This document shows positions 22,994-30,742 of a DNA stretch of 32,055 bases, one piece after another. A model generated the notes under the pieces. The model saw nothing but the letters and a program-made list of their open reading frames with translations. It was not told where the DNA came from and made no database searches. A program made the translations under genes and the position numbers. Source of the DNA: Rhodobacterales bacterium 32-66-9. GTDB lineage: Bacteria; Pseudomonadota; Alphaproteobacteria; Rhodobacterales; Rhodobacteraceae. Location of the stretch: positions 1 to 32,055 of the forward strand of contig NCDY01000089.1 in NCBI GenBank assembly GCA_002280405.1, given 5' to 3'. The first letter of the stretch is position 1, and each line of letters opens with the position of its first letter.

Positions 22994-24322
22994 TCACTGG
23001 CAAAGCAGATCGCGGCTCAGTCCGAAGATCATGATCGACAGGACCACCGTCAGCCCGAATGTCATCAGGATGCGCAGCGCCCACTCCGCAGGCTGGCGGC
23101 GGGTGATCGCCTCATAGGCGTGGAACACCAGATGCCCGCCATCAAGCACCGGAATCGGGAGCAGATTCAGGATGCCGATCCCCAGCGACAGGATCGCGAT
23201 CATCCCGACAAAGCTTTGGGCACCATTGCGTGCCGCATCGCCCGCCGTTTCCGCCATGCCGATCGCACCCGACAGATTGCAGCTCGAGATCGCGCCCCGG
23301 ATCATGTGCCACAGGCCCGAGAATGTCGTCGTGGTCATCCGCCACATGGTCTGCGCCGCCCCTGTCGCCGCTTCCCAGGGACCGACGCTGCGAACCGCGG
23401 GCTCGAAGAACATCCCGGAGTAAAGGCCCAGCAGGTAGCGTTCGGTGAAGCCGCCGTTGCCGTCGTCCACCGTCCGGATGCGCGGCGTGATGGAAAGATC
23501 GAAGGTCTTTCCCTCGCGCCACACGCTCAGCGCAACCGGCTGGCCCTTGCCGGCGGCCACGATGTCCGGCAATTCGTCGAAAAAGCGGACATCCTTGCCG
23601 CCTGCCTGCAGGATGACGTCGCCCTCCTGCAACCCCGCGTCCATCGCCGCCGAGCGGATCTGCACCTCGCCCACCACCGGTGCCTGCGGGTGGGGGCCCG
23701 TCACCGTGATCTCGCTGCCCCGACGCAGCACGCGGTAGCTGAGCGTGGACTTGCCCTTCAGCGCATCCGTGACCAGTCCGAAGGTCTCCCAGTCGGGGGT
23801 CGCCTGATTTTCGACCGCCAGGATCACGTCGCCCTCGGCCAGAGTCGCGCCCGCCACCGGAAAGGGGCGCATCTTGCCGACCGCCGGTTCTTCACGGGGC
23901 ACGCCCGTCACCAGCGCAAGGCCCGACAGAAGCACGAAGGTCAGGATGAAATTGAACACCGGCCCCGCCGCGACCGTGGCCGAGCGTGCCCACAAGGGGG
24001 CACCCGCCATCGTGTGCCGCCGCTCTGCCACAGACAGTCCAGAAACATCGCCTTGCCGCACGGATGAGGCATCGGCATCGCCAAGGAACTTCACATATCC
24101 GCCAAACGGGATCGCCGCCACCTGCCAGCGGGTGCCGCGCCTGTCGGTGCGGCTGAACAGAACCGGCCCGAATCCGATGGAGAACACCTCGGAATGGATG
24201 CCGGACCAGCGCCCGACGATGTAATGGCCGTATTCGTGGACAAAGACGATCACCGACAGCGCGACGATGAAGAACGCCAAGGTCCATGCCGTGCCGCCAA
24301 GTGCCGCCGCAATCGCGTCCAT
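22994..24322 (-). CDS. rseP: Site-2 zinc metalloprotease RseP (MmpA)
   Basis: This 442-aa intramembrane protease has the HEYGH zinc motif at 29-33 in the first transmembrane helix and the partner NLLPIPVLDGGHL around residue 390. Two PDZ-like regions lie between (about 125-290), and FGGYVKFLGD follows the first helix. The family cleaves anti-sigma factors and signal-peptide remnants; the Caulobacter homologue MmpA cleaves the polarity factor PodJ. It abuts dxr with no intergenic space, and the stop is followed by the 161-bp gap before bamA. Confidence 0.95.
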   Translation of the reverse strand: MDAIAAALGGTAWTLAFFIVALSVIVFVHEYGHYIVGRWSGIHSEVFSIGFGPVLFSRTDRRGTRWQVAAIPFGGYVKFLGDADASSVRQGDVSGLSVAERRHTMAGAPLWARSATVAAGPVFNFILTFVLLSGLALVTGVPREEPAVGKMRPFPVAGATLAEGDVILAVENQATPDWETFGLVTDALKGKSTLSYRVLRRGSEITVTGPHPQAPVVGEVQIRSAAMDAGLQEGDVILQAGGKDVRFFDELPDIVAAGKGQPVALSVWREGKTFDLSITPRIRTVDDGNGGFTERYLLGLYSGMFFEPAVRSVGPWEAATGAAQTMWRMTTTTFSGLWHMIRGAISSCNLSGAIGMAETAGDAARNGAQSFVGMIAILSLGIGILNLLPIPVLDGGHLVFHAYEAITRRQPAEWALRILMTFGLTVVLSIMIFGLSRDLLCQ

Positions 24323-25507
24323 CTACCGCTCTCCCGCTCTGGCACGCGCGATCTCGCCTGCCCTCATCCGTGCCAGATGGTCCATTCCCTGGACATCCTC
24401 AAGGGTCATGATTGCGGAATTGGTGCCGAAATCGCGGTTCAGACCCTCAAGCACCGTTTCGACCACGGCCGACATGTCCATGAACCCGATCTCTCCGGCC
24501 AGAAAGTGGTCCAGCGCCACTTCCTTGGCCGCAGTGAAGGCGGCGCCCGCAAGTCCCCGCCGCGCCATCACCTCGCGCGCCAGCCGCAACGCCGGATAGC
24601 GTTGCAGATCGGGGGCCCGGAAGCTCAGCGTTGCGATCTGCGCCAGGTCCAGCCGCGCCACCGGCAACTCGGCCCGTTCGGGCCAGTTCAGCGCATAGCC
24701 GATGGAATGGCGCATGTCGGGAGCGCCCAGATGCGCCATGATCGCCCCGTCGCGGAAGCCGACCATGGAATGGATCAGGCTTTCGGGATGGACGATGACT
24801 TCGATCTGGTCCGGCGCGACGCCAAAGAATTCGCGCGTTTCGATGACTTCCAGGGCCTTGTTGAACATCGACGCGCTGTCGATGGTGATCCTTTGCCCCA
24901 TGGCCCAGTTCGGATGCGCCAGCGCCTCTGCCACCGTGGCCTTGGCCAATGCTTCCAGCGGCCAGTCACGCAAGGCCCCGCCGGATGCCGTCAGGATGAT
25001 CCGCTCGACCGCTGCGATGTCCTCGCCCACCAATGCCTGGAAGATCGCCGAATGTTCGCTGTCCACCGGCAGGATGCGCGCGCCGTGCCGAGCGGCTTCG
25101 GCCATCAGCAGCGGTCCGGCGGTGACCAGCGATTCCTTGTTGGCCAGCGCCAGTGTCGCCCCGTGCCGCAACGCCCGAAAGCCCGGCACCAGCCCTGCGG
25201 CGCCGACGATCGCGCTCATCACCCAGTCCGCCGGCCGGTCCGCCGCCTCGGCTATCGCGTCCGGGCCGGCCGCAGCCTCGATGCCCGATCCCGCCAGCCG
25301 CGCCCTCAGTTCGGCCAGGTCCGACGGCTCGGCACAGACCGCGATCTCAGCCCGCAACGCGCGCGCCATGTCGGCCAGCCGGGCCAGGTTTCGCCCCCCG
25401 GTGAGCGCCACCACCCCGAAGGCCTCGGCCCCCCCGGCGCGCAGCAGAAGCTCGACGGTCTGTTCGCCGATCGACCCGGTGGCACCAAAGAGGGACACGC
25501 TGCGCAC
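24323..25507 (-). CDS. dxr: 1-deoxy-D-xylulose 5-phosphate reductoisomerase
   Basis: This 394-aa enzyme makes MEP, the committed step of isoprenoid synthesis. The NADPH site is FGATGSIG (7-14). Substrate and metal residues appear in ALANKESLV, PVDSEHSAIFQ, TASGGALRDW, HPNWAMGQRITIDSASMFNKALEVIE and HPESLIHSMVGF. The start is chosen as the GTG at 25505-25507 (VRSVSLFGATG), two codons from the family-typical start. A GTG three codons downstream is better placed relative to the GAGG overlapping the cdsA stop, so the exact start is uncertain. Confidence 0.95.
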   Translation of the reverse strand: MRSVSLFGATGSIGEQTVELLLRAGGAEAFGVVALTGGRNLARLADMARALRAEIAVCAEPSDLAELRARLAGSGIEAAAGPDAIAEAADRPADWVMSAIVGAAGLVPGFRALRHGATLALANKESLVTAGPLLMAEAARHGARILPVDSEHSAIFQALVGEDIAAVERIILTASGGALRDWPLEALAKATVAEALAHPNWAMGQRITIDSASMFNKALEVIETREFFGVAPDQIEVIVHPESLIHSMVGFRDGAIMAHLGAPDMRHSIGYALNWPERAELPVARLDLAQIATLSFRAPDLQRYPALRLAREVMARRGLAGAAFTAAKEVALDHFLAGEIGFMDMSAVVETVLEGLNRDFGTNSAIMTLEDVQGMDHLARMRAGEIARARAGER

Positions 25508-25511
25508 CGCC

Positions 25512-26321
25512 TCAGCCCCCGAACAGCCCGGTGATCGGCACGAAGAGACCAAGGCTCAGCACGAAGACCAAGGCTCCAATCAGCGCATCGAACCGGTCAA
25601 GCACCCCCCCATGCCCCGGGATCAGGGACGAGGCATCCTTCACGCCGCAGCGCCGCTTGACCCAGCTTTCCGCAATGTCGCCGAACTGCCCCGCACAGGC
25701 CACCAGCGCCGAAAGCGGCACCAAAAGCCAGCCAGCGTCGGCCCATTGCACGAAGACAAGCCCGACCAGCGCCGCACCGATCCAGCCCGCGACCGTGCCC
25801 GACCAGGTCTTCTTCGGGCTGATCCTTGGCAGGAACTTCGGCCCGCCCAGCATGCGCCCGGCGAAATAGCCCAGCACGTCCGAGGTCACCACCACCGCGA
25901 CCAGCCACAGGATCGCCGTGCTTCCCCCCGCCAGCCGCAGGTGGACCAGGCCGTAGCCCGCCAACATGATCGCCAGCGCATAGGCACCTGCCAGTCGCCG
26001 ATCGCGGCGCGGCGTCAGGATCAGGACCAGGGTCGGAACCATCAGGAACAGGGCGGCGATCTCGCTGCGCAGGATCAGCGCCAGCAGCAAAGCGCCCCCC
26101 GCCAGACCGCCCACGGTCACCGGCGTGCGCCGCCGTGCCGGCGCCGTCATCGCCGCAAGCTCCCAGACCATGACGCCGGTCAGCGCCACAACGAGAGCTG
26201 CAAAAGCCGTGCCGCCCAGCCAGATTTCGGCCGCTCCGACCGAGACCATCACGGCGGCCGACAGGATGCGGGTGCGCAGGTCCGCCCATTTGCCGCCAGG
26301 CGCAAAGCCCGGCTCGGTCAT
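25512..26321 (-). CDS. cdsA: Phosphatidate cytidylyltransferase
   Basis: This 269-aa polytopic inner-membrane enzyme forms CDP-diacylglycerol from phosphatidate and CTP. Multiple hydrophobic segments are followed by DVLGYFAGRMLGGPKFLPRISPKKTWSG and the CDS signature KRRCGVKDASSLIPGHGGVLDRFD near the C-terminus. The start is the ATG at 26319-26321 (MTEPGFAPGG), overlapping the uppS stop as ATGA; a longer in-frame reading to 26405 would lie inside uppS. It is part of the pyrH-to-lpxB cluster. Confidence 0.95.
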   Translation of the reverse strand: MTEPGFAPGGKWADLRTRILSAAVMVSVGAAEIWLGGTAFAALVVALTGVMVWELAAMTAPARRRTPVTVGGLAGGALLLALILRSEIAALFLMVPTLVLILTPRRDRRLAGAYALAIMLAGYGLVHLRLAGGSTAILWLVAVVVTSDVLGYFAGRMLGGPKFLPRISPKKTWSGTVAGWIGAALVGLVFVQWADAGWLLVPLSALVACAGQFGDIAESWVKRRCGVKDASSLIPGHGGVLDRFDALIGALVFVLSLGLFVPITGLFGG

Positions 26322-27052
26322 CGAAGAACCCCGCCGAACCGCCGTTGCCGGTTGGAAAACCGTTGCACGATGGCCGCAAGCTCGTCGGGTCCGAAATCCG
26401 GCCACAGCGTTTCGGTGAATTCATATTCGGCATAAGCCGCCTGCCAGGGCAGGAAGTTTGAGGTCCGCGTCTCGCCGCTGGTGCGGATCACCAGGTCGGG
26501 GTCGGGCAGCCCGCCGGTGTCCAGCCGTTCCGAAAACGCCGCTTCGGTCAGGTGCCTGGGATCCAGTATCCCCGCCGCCGCCGCTTCGGCGACCCTCTTC
26601 ACCGCGCGCAGGATTTCGTCGCGCCCGCCATAATTCACTGCGACCGACAGGTTCAGCCGGTCAAGACCGGCAGTCCGTGCCTCGATCCCGGCCATCAGGC
26701 GTTGCAGTTTCGGGTCCAGCCGACTGCGGTCGCCGATGAAACGCATCCGCACGCCCGCCTTTGCCAGCCGGTCCGCCTCGCGCTCGATATAGCGCGCAAA
26801 GATCGCCATCAGACCAAGGACTTCCTCGGTCGACCGTTTCCAGTTTTCGGTCGAAAACGCATAGAGCGTCAGCCACTTGATCCCCAGATCCGGGGCCGCG
26901 CGCACGATTTCGCGCACCCGCTCCGCCCCCTTGCGATGGCCCACCAGCCGCGCCCAGCCCCGGTTCGTGGCCCAGCGGCCATTGCCATCCATGATGATCG
27001 CCAGGTGGTTTACCGGCCGGATCATGGCCTCCACCTGCAGGTCCTTCGACAA
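26318..27052 (-). CDS. uppS: Undecaprenyl diphosphate synthase
   Basis: This 244-aa cis-prenyltransferase makes the C55 lipid carrier for peptidoglycan and O-antigen. The catalytic Asp22 lies in IIMDGNGRWA, with AFSTENWKR and RTSGETRTSNFLPWQ (pyrophosphate binding) intact. The TTG at 27052 has GGAGGA eight bases upstream. The first ATG is ten codons in (27023-27025), with GGAGG only two bases away, so the TTG is preferred; the ATG form would be 235 aa. It overlaps cdsA by 4 bp and starts 21 bp after frr. Confidence 0.94.
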   Translation of the reverse strand: MSKDLQVEAMIRPVNHLAIIMDGNGRWATNRGWARLVGHRKGAERVREIVRAAPDLGIKWLTLYAFSTENWKRSTEEVLGLMAIFARYIEREADRLAKAGVRMRFIGDRSRLDPKLQRLMAGIEARTAGLDRLNLSVAVNYGGRDEILRAVKRVAEAAAAGILDPRHLTEAAFSERLDTGGLPDPDLVIRTSGETRTSNFLPWQAAYAEYEFTETLWPDFGPDELAAIVQRFSNRQRRFGGVLR

Positions 27053-27073
27053 CCGCCGTTCCTCCGCCGCAGG

Positions 27074-27640
27074 TCAGACCTGCATGATTTCCGCCTGCTT
27101 GGCCTCCAGCGCCCGGTCGACGGCGGCGATGGCCTTGTCGGTCAGGTCCTGCACCACGTCGGACCAGAATTTCTGGTCATCCTCGCCCATGCCGTGCGCC
27201 TTCGCCTTCTTGATCTGGTCCATGCCATCGCGTCGCACGTTGCGAATCGCAACCTTGGCGCTTTCGGCATACTGCGCGGCAACTTTGGTCAATTCGCGGC
27301 GGCGCTCCTCGTTCAGCTCGGGAATCGGCAGCCGGATCAGCGGGCCATCGGTCACCGGGTTGATCCCGATGCCGCTTTCCCGGATCGCCTTCTCGACCTT
27401 CGAGATCATGCCCTTGTCCCAGACATTGATGACGACCATCCGCGGCTCGGGCACGTTTACCGTTCCCAGCTGGTTGACGGGGGTCATCTGGCCATAGGCG
27501 TCCACCATGATCGGCGCGACGATCGAAGCACTTGCGCGGCCCGTCCGAAGCGAGGCGAACTCTGTCTTGAGCGCGGCCATCGCCCCGTCCATCCGGCGCT
27601 GGATTGCATCGGTGTCGATCTCGATCTCGTCATTTGCCAT
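27074..27640 (-). CDS. frr: Ribosome recycling factor
   Basis: This 188-aa factor splits post-termination ribosomes with EF-G. The family core is intact: [72 protein letters not shown] and [18 protein letters not shown]. Normal length. The ATG at 27638-27640 follows a 238-bp gap after pyrH that holds an inverted repeat, a tandem repeat and a possible extended -10, so frr may have its own promoter. Confidence 0.97.
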   Translation of the reverse strand: MANDEIEIDTDAIQRRMDGAMAALKTEFASLRTGRASASIVAPIMVDAYGQMTPVNQLGTVNVPEPRMVVINVWDKGMISKVEKAIRESGIGINPVTDGPLIRLPIPELNEERRRELTKVAAQYAESAKVAIRNVRRDGMDQIKKAKAHGMGEDDQKFWSDVVQDLTDKAIAAVDRALEAKQAEIMQV

Positions 27641-27689
27641 GCGCCTGGTCCTTCACGTCCATTGCGAGCATTCCCTCGCGATTTCGCGC

Positions 27690-27698
27690 TCTATAGCA
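27690..27698 (-). promoter_or_regulatory. Possible extended -10 element for frr
   Basis: On the - strand TGC-TATAGA reads as an extended -10 (TGn-TATAAT type), 50 bp upstream of the frr start. It sits inside a short inverted repeat (CGCTCT / AGAGCG, 5-nt loop). No good -35 is visible. Confidence 0.35.
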
Positions 27699-27735
27699 GA
27701 GCGTCAGCGGCCCGGTATAGGCCAAAGCGCCCGGC

Positions 27736-27775
27736 CCGGCGGTCACCCGCGCTGCACCTTTTGGTTGACCGCCGG
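27736..27775. repeat. 10-bp perfect inverted repeat in the pyrH-frr gap
   Basis: CCGGCGGTCA (27736-27745) and TGACCGCCGG (27766-27775) form perfect arms around a 20-nt loop. It could be an attenuating hairpin or partial terminator after pyrH (no T-run follows on the - strand), or an operator for frr. Confidence 0.55.
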
Positions 27776-27803
27776 AGACGACCCGCGCGCGTCACGTCGC
27801 CAT

Positions 27804-27836
27804 CCATACGCCGTCCATACGCCGTCCATACGCCAC
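27804..27836. repeat. Three tandem 11-bp repeats
   Basis: The unit CCATACGCCGT is repeated head to tail at 27804, 27815 and 27826; the third copy ends AC instead of GT. The 11-bp period is close to one helical turn, so the copies lie on the same DNA face. They are non-coding, 43 bp past the pyrH end. Confidence 0.75.
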
Positions 27837-27878
27837 TGAACACGGTCCCGCGCACAATGACACAACGCCCGCCGAGGC

Positions 27879-28591
27879 TTAGCCCTGAACCCTGGTATAG
27901 GTCCCCTGCCCTGCCAGAATCCCCCGGAACCCGCCGGGCTCATCCAGCGAGAAGACGATGATCGGCAGCGCGTTGTCGCGGGCCAGGGCAATCGCGGTCG
28001 CATCCATCACTTTTCCAGCACCTCGTCGTAGGTCACATGGTCGTAGCGCCTTGCATCGCCATGTTTCTTCGGGTCCTTGTCGTAGACGCCGTCGACCTTG
28101 GTGCCCTTGAAGATCGCCTGACAGGCCATTTCGCTGGCCCGGAGCGTTGCCGCGGTGTCGGTGGTGAAATAGGGGTTTCCCGTCCCTGCCGCGAAGATGC
28201 AGACCCGCTTCTTTTCCAGGTGCCGCACGGCACGACGACGGATGTAGGGCTCACAGACCTGATCCATCGGAATCGCACTGATCACCCGCGTGAACACCCC
28301 GATCGCCTCCAAGGCCGACTGCATCGCCAGCGCGTTCATCACCGTGGCCAGCATCCCCATGTAATCCGCCGTCGTCCGCTCCATCCCCTGCGCGCTGCCC
28401 TGCAGCCCGCGGAAGATGTTGCCGCCGCCGATCACCATGCAGATCTCGACCCCGAGGTCGCGCACCGACTTCACCTCCTCGGCGATCCGCGCGACCGTTG
28501 GCGGGTGCAGGCCATAGCCCTGATCGCCCATCAGCGCCTCGCCCGAGATCTTCAGCATCACCCGGCTGTATTTGGTGGCCGTTGCGGACAT
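27879..28591 (-). pseudogene. pyrH: pyrH with a 10-bp deletion: UMP kinase split by a premature stop
   Basis: UMP kinase (amino-acid kinase fold, hexameric) makes UDP. The first frame starts at the ATG at 28589-28591 ([20 protein letters not shown]), has [10 protein letters not shown] and TDTAATLRA, and stops after 194 residues at YDEVLEK (TGA at 28007-28009). The remaining 42 residues (MDATAIALARDN...GTYTRVQG, stop 27879-27881) follow in another frame. Homologues have EK-x-L-x-VMD here; loss of 10 bp accounts for the change. The break has the form TGATG, so termination-reinitiation at the ATG, or a -1 slip on the AAG codon, could in principle join or co-produce the parts. Family identity is certain. 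Confidence 0.9.
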
Positions 28592-28673
28592 GGCACCCCC
28601 TGCATATCGTTTTGTGTTTGGACTGGGCCGCAAAATGTCGCAAAAGCGCAAAAGGTTCAACCGGGGATCGCCC

Positions 28674-29540
28674 GTGCAGATCGACAGCATTTCGCGTGAG
28701 GCCCCCGTGCTGATCGCGGGCCCCACGGCCAGCGGAAAGTCGACGCTGGCGATGGAGCTTGCCGCGCGCGACGGGCGACTGATCGTCAACGCCGACGCGC
28801 TGCAGGTTTATGCCGACTGGCGCATTCTGACCGCCCGCCCCTCGCCAGCGGAAGAGGCCGCGCTGCCCCATGCGCTTTACGGCCACATCGGTCGCCTCCA
28901 GCCCTATTCCGTCGGCCACTGGCTGCGCGAAGCGGCGCAACTGGTGAACCGTCCGGTGGTGATCGTTGGTGGAACCGGTCTGAATTTCAATGCGTTGACG
29001 CGCGGGTTGGCCGAAGTGCCCGAAACGCCGCCCGGGCTCCGCGCCGAGGCCGATGCCCGGCTTGCGGCCGAAGGTCATGCCGCCCTGCTGGCCGAACTCG
29101 ACCACGCCACAGCCGCGCGGATCGATCGACACAATCCCGTCCGCATCCAGCGCGCCTGGGAAGTGCTGCGCGCCACGGGCCGTGGTCTGGCGGCCTGGCA
29201 GGACGACACGCCAGCGCCGATCCTGCCGCTCTGTGCGGCCGAGGCCCTGGTCCTCGTCCCAGAGGTCACCTGGCTGAACGCCCGCATCGACCGCCGCTTT
29301 GACGAGATGCTGCGGCAGGGCGCGCTCGGGGAAGCGCGGGCGAACCTTGCGGACTGGGATCCGGGACGTCCCGCGTCGAAAGCCATCGGCGGACCAGAGC
29401 TGATCGCACATCTGCGTGGCGAAATCACGCTGGACCAGGCGGTTGCGGCGGCGACGCTTTCCAGCCGCCAATACGCAAAACGTCAACGGTCCTGGTTCAG
29501 ATCGAACATGAGGGCCTGGAAACAGCTTTCCCTTCCCTGA
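28674..29540 (+). CDS. miaA: tRNA dimethylallyltransferase MiaA
   Basis: This 288-aa enzyme prenylates A37 of tRNAs reading U-starting codons. The P-loop is GPTASGKST (16-24), followed by [37 protein letters not shown] and the C-terminal [16 protein letters not shown]. The start is the GTG at 28674 ([16 protein letters not shown]) with GGGGA six to ten bases upstream; this aligns with family N-termini. An ATG at 28635 would add a basic tail and has no good binding site. It is divergent from pyrH with an 82-bp gap. Confidence 0.94.
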   Translation: MQIDSISREAPVLIAGPTASGKSTLAMELAARDGRLIVNADALQVYADWRILTARPSPAEEAALPHALYGHIGRLQPYSVGHWLREAAQLVNRPVVIVGGTGLNFNALTRGLAEVPETPPGLRAEADARLAAEGHAALLAELDHATAARIDRHNPVRIQRAWEVLRATGRGLAAWQDDTPAPILPLCAAEALVLVPEVTWLNARIDRRFDEMLRQGALGEARANLADWDPGRPASKAIGGPELIAHLRGEITLDQAVAAATLSSRQYAKRQRSWFRSNMRAWKQLSLP

Positions 29541-29586
29541 CGGACATTTGCAGGCGGAAGCTTCAGCAGAAATCCGCTTGCCGACC

Positions 29587-29625
29587 AAGTTATGCACAGA
29601 AAAATCAAACCTTCGTGGATAACTT
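29587..29625. promoter_or_regulatory. Inverted repeat carrying two DnaA-like boxes upstream of the AraC gene
   Basis: AAGTTATGCAC (29587-29597) and GTGGATAACTT (29615-29625) are inverted copies matching at 10 of 11 positions around a 17-nt spacer. They contain TTATGCACA (29590-29598, fits the TTATNCACA consensus) and, on the other strand, TTATCCACG (29614-29622, one mismatch). It lies in the 175-bp gap between miaA and the AraC-family gene. It could be an operator dyad or a DnaA-responsive site. Confidence 0.5.
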
Positions 29626-29715
29626 CGGCCCCCGACAGAGGATTTTGCTTGGGTTGGCTCTGCGGCGCTGCTTTACTTGGTGGGCAAGCGCCTCTGCCAC
29701 AGGATCTGCCGCCAC

Positions 29716-30516
29716 ATGCTGACATCCGCGCCCGTGTCCCAGTTGCGACTTGTCGCCATCCCCCGACTGGCCTCGGGCGGTCGCTGGCGGGTCGAAGCCA
29801 TGCGTTCGCTGTCCGAGCCCTGCCTCTTGTGGTTCACCAAAGGTCAGGGACGCATCACGATCTCGGGGGTGACGCGCGGTTACACCGCACATAATGCGGT
29901 TTTCATCCCTGCGGGCGTGATGCACGGCTTCGAGGCCGGGCCGCAGGTTTACGGCACGGCAGTCTTCTTCGGACGCGATCCGACGGTCCTCCTTCCCAAG
30001 ACGCCGCAGCATCTGCGCATCCGCGAGGTTCACGCCCAGCAAGAGGTCAACGTCCTGCTTGATTCGATCCTGCGCGAGATCGAAAGCGGCACGCCGGCCC
30101 ACGAACGCGCGACCGAAGCCTATGTCGGCCTTCTTGGGGTCTGGCTGGAGCGGCAGGTCCGCAAGGCCGATCCGCTGGAAACCCCGCGCCAGGATGCGAC
30201 GCGCAGGCTGGTGGCCCGCTATACCGCGCTGCTGGAGCGGAATTTCCGCACAGGCATGAACGTGGCCGATTTCGCCGCCGCCCTTGGCGTCACCCCGACG
30301 CATCTGACGCGCTGCTGCAAGGCGGCGTGCGGACGCCCGGCCTCGGCCCTCTTGCAGGACCGTCGCATCTTCGAGGCGCGAAAACTTCTGGCGGAGACCC
30401 GCATTCCGGTCGGCCGCATCGCCGAGCAGCTGGGCTTCAACTCGCCGGCCTATTTCACCCGTGCCTTCCAGCACCTCACCGGAAAATCGCCGACGGCGTT
30501 CCGGCGCGCCGGGTAA
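29716..30516 (+). CDS. AraC-family transcriptional regulator with N-terminal cupin domain
   Basis: This 266-aa regulator has an N-terminal cupin-like sensing domain (about 20-110: LLWFTKGQGRITISG...HNAVFIPAGVMHGFE) and a C-terminal AraC DNA-binding domain. The two helix-turn-helix units begin near 181 (MNVADFAAALGVTPTHLTRCCK) and 231 (PVGRIAEQLGFNSPAYFTRAFQHLTGKSPTAFRR). The start is the ATG at 29716 with AGGATC at 29701; a TTG at 29677 is a poor alternative. It ends 226 bp upstream of the ABC-transporter binding-protein gene on the same strand, and probably regulates that transporter. The ligand is unknown. Confidence 0.9.
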   Translation: MLTSAPVSQLRLVAIPRLASGGRWRVEAMRSLSEPCLLWFTKGQGRITISGVTRGYTAHNAVFIPAGVMHGFEAGPQVYGTAVFFGRDPTVLLPKTPQHLRIREVHAQQEVNVLLDSILREIESGTPAHERATEAYVGLLGVWLERQVRKADPLETPRQDATRRLVARYTALLERNFRTGMNVADFAAALGVTPTHLTRCCKAACGRPASALLQDRRIFEARKLLAETRIPVGRIAEQLGFNSPAYFTRAFQHLTGKSPTAFRRAG

Positions 30517-30742
30517 GCGCAGGTGCGACACGGAAAGCGCAAATTCGACGCTGCACATGTCGCTGACGTGACATCCAAGGTCGAAAGCAGCCGTTGACGC
30601 CGGGCGGAAAAAGATGCGCAATATGTGGGGGGGTGCGCAGGTGACGGTGGCGTTCGGGCTGGCCCGGTTTTGACCGGATCGACGCCTTGGCCAAAGCCGC
30701 TGCAGTTCCGCGAAAAATGAAAAAACTCACAGGGAGACGAAG

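Noticed and set aside
27804-27836. Possible CRISPR-like array
   Set aside because: The units are 11 bp, directly adjacent without spacers, and only three in number; it is a simple tandem repeat.
28592-28789. Longer N-terminus for pyrH
   Set aside because: The extension lies antisense to the miaA start and has no family similarity; the ATG at 28591 has an AGGGGG binding site.
28251-29597. 448-codon - strand open frame across miaA and pyrH
   Set aside because: Antisense to miaA and out of frame with pyrH; both real genes explain the DNA.
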